Source of the DNA: Gymnopilus junonius
Taxonomy: Eukaryota > Basidiomycota > Agaricomycetes > Agaricales > Galerinaceae
Length of the DNA stretch: 11,646 nt
NCBI GenBank assembly: GCA_015501075.1
Contig: JADNYJ010000840.1
Span: 1 to 11,646, forward strand
Direction of reading: 5' to 3'
Shown here: one piece after another, positions 8,479 through 11,646 of the stretch
Numbering within the stretch: the stretch's first letter is position 1
Layout of the letters: every line of letters begins with the position of its first letter
The notes under the pieces: generated by a model
Databases searched by the model: none
The model's input: the letters and a program-made list of their open reading frames with translations, nothing else
Told to the model about the DNA's origin: nothing
Program-made: the position numbers and the translations under genes

Positions 8479-8492
8479 GTACGTATACGTAC
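8479..8492. other. Perfect 14-bp palindrome
   Basis: GTACGTATACGTAC is self-complementary across all 14 positions. It could be a dimeric protein-binding site or chance; no gene start lies near it. Confidence 0.4.
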
Positions 8493-8499
8493 CAGGAAG

Positions 8500-9300
8500 T
8501 ATATGTCTGATGATCATGATCATGAAAGAAAGAAGGGAAGAATGAAAGGTGAAAAGGGAGAGAGAGCAGCGAGGACGCGAATAGACTTTGATAGATTAAC
8601 AGAACTTGATCAGCACCAATTGCACTCACTCATTCTCTCATCACTCTGATCACCTCACCTCTCAACTTAGCCTCGACTTGACTCGACTCACAAAGGAAGG
8701 AACGAATCACACCATGAGAATGAATATGCATGAAAAGAAACAAATGCGATGAGATGGAATATATATTGCACAAGGGTAGATGTGTATGGATGCGAGGATA
8801 CGATATGATTGAGTGTGGGATATGCGGGAGGATAAATGAGAACTCTAGGTATGTGGAGATAATAGGACACAAATGTAGGATGAGCAGAAAAGGAGACGAG
8901 TTATAACGATAGCGACAAGAGGAAAAGAATAGGAACAGGAAACAAAAGAAAAGAAAGAGAGAGAGAGAGAAGAACCGCAACCGGAACCGAAATTTATACA
9001 CCTGACAAAAAAAAGAAAGACAGAAAAGGCCACAACGCAGAATAGAAGAAGGAATATCAAAGAGGTATACGGGAATGAATACAACGAGCGCCTCCAAAAG
9101 AGAGAGAGGGGTTCGATTTTGCGTGGTGAGATGAGGATGAGGATGAGAGGTAGAGGTACATTGCGAGTGAGAGTGAGTAAGAGGGGTGTTACACAGGTGC
9201 AGAGATGGAATGGAAAGAGAGGGGGAAAAGAAAGGCAGAGGGATTAGATTACAACCGAGTGAATGAGATAGAGTCGTGAGCAGGAAGAAACATTAAAAGA
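8500..9300. other. Purine-rich plus strand / pyrimidine-rich minus strand tract, no gene
   Basis: About 800 bp with strong strand asymmetry: the plus strand is dominated by A and G, including (GA)7 at 8957-8970 and A-runs near 9007. It lies downstream of the minus-strand gene ending at 9466, so it fits a long C/U-rich 3' UTR or a pyrimidine-rich intergenic spacer. The frames at 8630-9097 and 8845-9084 (minus) are strings of Ser, Leu and Phe produced by this composition and are not credible genes. Confidence 0.5.
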
Positions 9301-9465
9301 GCGTCGTTAGATTGCATTTTTTTTCGTTAGCTGAATGAAATTTTGATGATGGACGATGGTCGAATTTCGAGAGGAAAGAACGAGGGTAAGTTGGACGTTC
9401 GTGTTTGCAGCTGGTGGTGACAGCTCCTCGAGACCGACCATATTCCCAGTACCAACACAACCCGT

Positions 9466-10554
9466 CTAAACCTCGACACTGACAACGCTCGACAAGCAGC
9501 TCTTCACATACTGCCGTCCCGCATTCCCGCCAACGACGCGCCTCCTTATAGGCTTAGCCCCATGAACCCGGTTAACATGATCCCCGCCACGATCTTGGAC
9601 AAGTTCGGTGCCGGGAACGAGTTGTTGGTAGGTGAAGAAACGGGCGCAGTGGGCGCATACGTCAATCCCAAGGCCGAAGACGAGCTGGGGAGCTTGGGAA
9701 CGGGAGTGGAAGGCGTGAAACTGCTAGCACGGGGAGAAAGAGTGCGCGCTGCGGGTGAGGGTGTACGAGGAAGTTGGGGAGTGTATTGTTGGATTTCGAG
9801 AGGCGCTGCGGGGGGTATGTGGATCGTGTAAAGCTGGTTTGGGTGAAAGCCGGAGGCGATGTCGTCTTCCTGGTCCATTGCCGCTTCTTCTGGTTCCGCT
9901 GGTGACGTTTCTCTGGCCGGATGGAAAGGAGGAGCGGTAGCGGACATGGAAGAGGAAAAGCCCTCCACCACCGGAGCTTGAGAATCCGGGAGAGGGACCG
10001 AGAGACTCGTCGACGTCTCCGAACGGGTCGAACCTGTACGAAGGCGGCATGCGGATGGAGGCCGACCTCCGCCTGCTGTGCGGTGGCGGGCTCGGGGGAC
10101 TCCTCCTCGGCCCTTGCTGCGGGAGGGAGAGGACGGCGTCGGGGGAGGGAGGGATGTACTGGTTCGACTGCATCACCATAGGACCCTGTGCACCAGATGC
10201 CCGGTGGGGTGACGGAGAGGAGGCAGGGTGGGTGAGGTCCCGGAGGTGGTGCGTGTACATGTGCGCGTTGTGGGTGCTGATGCTGGGCGTGTGCATGAGT
10301 CCTTGCGCTCCGTAGCTCACTTGGTTGTTCGGGCGGGACGGGGGGTACGGCAGGGGTTGGCCGCCGCTCACGAGGGGACCATTGGAGAGCGTATTAGAGG
10401 TATTAGAGCTAAGTGTATACAGGTTGTGGTGGCCATGGTTCAGGTGGTATTGCGCCGTTGAAGCCCAGGCGGACGGCGAGTGATGCGAGTGGTGGGCCGA
10501 GGCGGAGGTAAGTGAGGAGTGGATGGTCCGGATGTACGTTGCAGGTGCGGCCAT
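9466..10554 (-). CDS. Ser/Pro/His-rich low-complexity protein, regulator-like, with frame breaks
   Basis: ATG at 10552-10554 (purine at -3, G at +4) opens MAAPATYIRTIHSS, then a His-rich stretch (HHSHHSP, LNHGHHN), then Ser/Pro-rich sequence with RRRSAS. The frame must then shift: from about 10040-9965 a second frame carries ETSPAEPEEAAMDQEDD, TPQLPRTPSPAARTLSPR and NLSKIVAGIM. That frame ends artificially at 9546. One base missing near 9571-9576 would lead into LNRVHGAKPIRRR and YVKSCLSSVVSVEV, stopping at 9466-9468; this tail looks conserved-type rather than random. The first shift could instead be a 43-nt intron (GTACAT near 10171 to CCCGCAG near 10129), but that yields an Arg/Gly-rich segment that looks less natural. 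Many SP/TP sites suggest a phosphorylated regulatory protein. No DNA-binding domain is visible and I do not recognise the family. Confidence 0.6.
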
Positions 10555-10674
10555 TACTTTGTCGTATACAGATGCGGACTATGAAAGAAAAGAGGAATGG
10601 TCTAGTAGTGCAGCGTGCAGTACAGTTATGTAGGATGCGTATGTGTTGAGGGAAAAGGGACGAAGCGACCGAGT

Positions 10675-10685
10675 TTTATAAATAG
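10675..10685. promoter_or_regulatory. TATA box, usable on either strand
   Basis: TTTATAAATAG. On the minus strand (CTATTTATAAA) it lies about 120 bp upstream of the ATG of the 9466-10554 gene, which would give a 5' UTR of roughly 90 nt. On the plus strand it is a canonical TATAAATA lying upstream of the hairpin/T-run and box B elements described below. Confidence 0.5.
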
Positions 10686-10706
10686 GGAGGGGCAACCTTG
10701 AGCAGA

Positions 10707-10817
10707 TAACAGGCACTCCCTTTTACGGTAATCAGGGACTTCTCTAGACCCAATGGATGTGATCGGGATCGACCGGTGTCATCTGATCATCCGTTAAGCG
10801 AGTCAGTTCGCTTTTTT
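10707..10817 (+). ncRNA. Hypothetical Pol III transcript of about 110 nt
   Basis: Inferred only from layout: TATAAATA about 30 bp upstream, a hairpin/T-run at the 3' end, and box B downstream. The 5' end is a guess from TATA spacing. The sequence lacks the U6 ACAGAGA box and has no clear C/D or H/ACA snoRNA boxes, so no RNA family is assigned. Confidence 0.15.
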
Positions 10818-10835
10818 ACCCTGCTCGCTTTTTTT
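10796..10835 (+). terminator. Hairpin with T6 followed by T7: RNA polymerase III-type termination signal
   Basis: AAGCGA (10796-10801) and TCGCTT (10808-10813) form a 6-bp stem around a 6-nt loop, immediately followed by a T-run ending at 10817. A second run of seven T lies at 10829-10835. T-runs of this length terminate Pol III on the plus strand. Confidence 0.35.
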
Positions 10836-10870
10836 GTCCGCATGATGGGCATCGCCTCGAGGCGCGAGTC

Positions 10871-10881
10871 GGTTCGATTCC
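10871..10881 (+). promoter_or_regulatory. Perfect match to Pol III box B consensus
   Basis: GGTTCGATTCC matches GGTTCGANTCC, the TFIIIC-binding box B, at every position. No tRNA can be folded around it. It lies about 35 nt beyond the last T-run, the arrangement seen in extragenic box B genes such as yeast U6. Confidence 0.3.
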
Positions 10882-10949
10882 AGCTATGCGCATGTGCCTC
10901 CCTTACAGTCTTTTACGTTACTTCGCTTCTTCTCTGACTCCCTGCCACT

Positions 10950-11198
10950 GGGGCAGCGAGGCTTCTCCTGTGCGCTCTTGATGCTCCCATGTCGCCGTGT
11001 TGTTCCTTTGTCCTCGTCTTCGACTCATTTCTCCGCCATTGGCAGCTGCATGCAGCGCCCGAGAACAACAATCTGATGCCTATGTTTTATTCTCCCCAAT
11101 GCAATGGAGCTCGATTTCTAGGACCATTGTCCTACCGTGATCCCGACTACGGCATACGTAACCCTCCCTTGACACCGCCAACGCAACCCTATCACTGA
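10950..11198 (+). CDS. Possible terminal exon of a plus-strand gene, unknown
   Basis: A plus-strand frame open from about 10938 ends in TGA at 11196-11198 with a Pro/Tyr/Asn-rich tail (GPLSYRDPDYGIRNPPLTPP). The tail looks coding, but no upstream exon or start could be assigned. Short ATG frames at 10752 and 10842 stop early. About 375 nt downstream, AATAAA at 11573 could end the transcript. Chance is a serious alternative. Confidence 0.15.
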   Translation, partial: GAARLLLCALDAPMSPCCSFVLVFDSFLRHWQLHAAPENNNLMPMFYSPQCNGARFLGPLSYRDPDYGIRNPPLTPPTQPYH

Positions 11199-11646
11199 TT
11201 CCATTCTTCACCCGACTAACTAGTCTATCTATGTGGAACAACAGCCTCGTGGGGCTTTGTGCGGCCGTGTACAGACAGAAACATAGCGCGGGGACGTTAG
11301 CGTTGTCTGGTGCTACCACGCCGCGGCTCGTCTCTAGCTCCAGTCGCATTGTCCTTCCAAAGTCATGTTTCCTTGTCCTTGTTGTTAACGCTTAACGTCA
11401 ACCTCCAGGTATTCCTTCTGTACCCGGGATAGCTGTTATACATAGTACACATCTACAATGCACATAGACGGCTCTTGTTGTCTCCTCGTTGTCTGGGATA
11501 TCACTGGACGTTGTTATTCAAACTTGGCTTGAACCTTCACTATTGATGCGAGGGAGGCGAGTTACCGCCGGTAATAAAAAAAAGGCATTGTAGGTCTCGT
11601 GGCCGTGGCAAAAGCGTTGATCTTCCTCCGTTTCCTCAGATTCCTT
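11199..11646. other. No gene seen; possible 3' UTR
   Basis: T/C-rich plus strand with a TATACATAGTACACATCTAC segment typical of fungal 3' UTRs. At 11562-11574 TTACCG-C-CGGTAA is a perfect inverted repeat running into AATAAA (11573-11578) and an A8 run. Confidence 0.3.

Noticed and set aside
8630..9097. Minus-strand Leu/Phe/Ser-rich membrane protein
   Set aside because: Composition is fully explained by the CT-rich minus strand; overlapping frames look equally hydrophobic.
9562..9831. Plus-strand 89-residue protein
   Set aside because: Antisense shadow of the minus-strand Ser/Pro-rich gene, whose TPSP-type motifs are far more protein-like.
10707..10817. U6 snRNA
   Set aside because: The promoter layout fits, but the ACAGAGA and AGC-containing core sequences are absent.
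10842..10890. tRNA gene suggested by GGTTCGATTCC
   Set aside because: The T-arm would have one mismatched pair, and only about 24 nt separate it from the one partial acceptor match (CCGCATG with TATGCGC). There is no room for both D and anticodon arms, so it is listed as a box B only.

Overview
The window looks like a piece of a filamentous, plant-biomass-degrading fungus, most likely an Agaricomycete (Basidiomycota). The evidence is one gene: a secreted AA9 lytic polysaccharide monooxygenase (LPMO) with a C-terminal CBM1 cellulose-binding module. It is cut by nine introns of 53-65 nt with standard fungal GT...AG borders. Nothing suggests bacteria, phage, CRISPR, rRNA or a complete transposon.

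Layout. Positions 1-582 hold a possible 3'-terminal exon of an unrecognised minus-strand gene, with a poly(A) signal behind it. The LPMO occupies 708-2259 on the minus strand, with a TATA box at 2320-2326. Just upstream is a short spliced reading frame of unknown nature (2333-2645, minus). Positions 3255-4100 carry a long uninterrupted minus-strand frame rich in hydrophobic residues, with AATAAA downstream but no convincing start. Positions 4100-6700 are gene-poor, with a 102-codon frame at 6103-6411 and a 14-nt repeat present three times. Positions 6700-9465 are simple-sequence and purine-rich, apparently intergenic or long UTR.

Positions 9466-10554 (minus) encode a low-complexity Ser/Pro/His-rich protein that resembles fungal regulatory proteins in composition. 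Its frame must change twice to reach what looks like its true C-terminus. The right end (10677-11646) has a TATA box shared by both strands, a hairpin with T-runs followed by a perfect RNA polymerase III box B sequence, and what may be the 3' part of a plus-strand transcript.

The main analytical result is the LPMO exon map. It gives a 347-residue protein whose copper ligands fall at residues 1, 78 and 164 of the mature chain. The map needs three extra bases, each at a run of three or four C/G residues. This suggests homopolymer undercalling in the sequence as much as a real pseudogene. The regulator-like gene shows a similar break. Only the LPMO has a secure function; the other genes are described without one.
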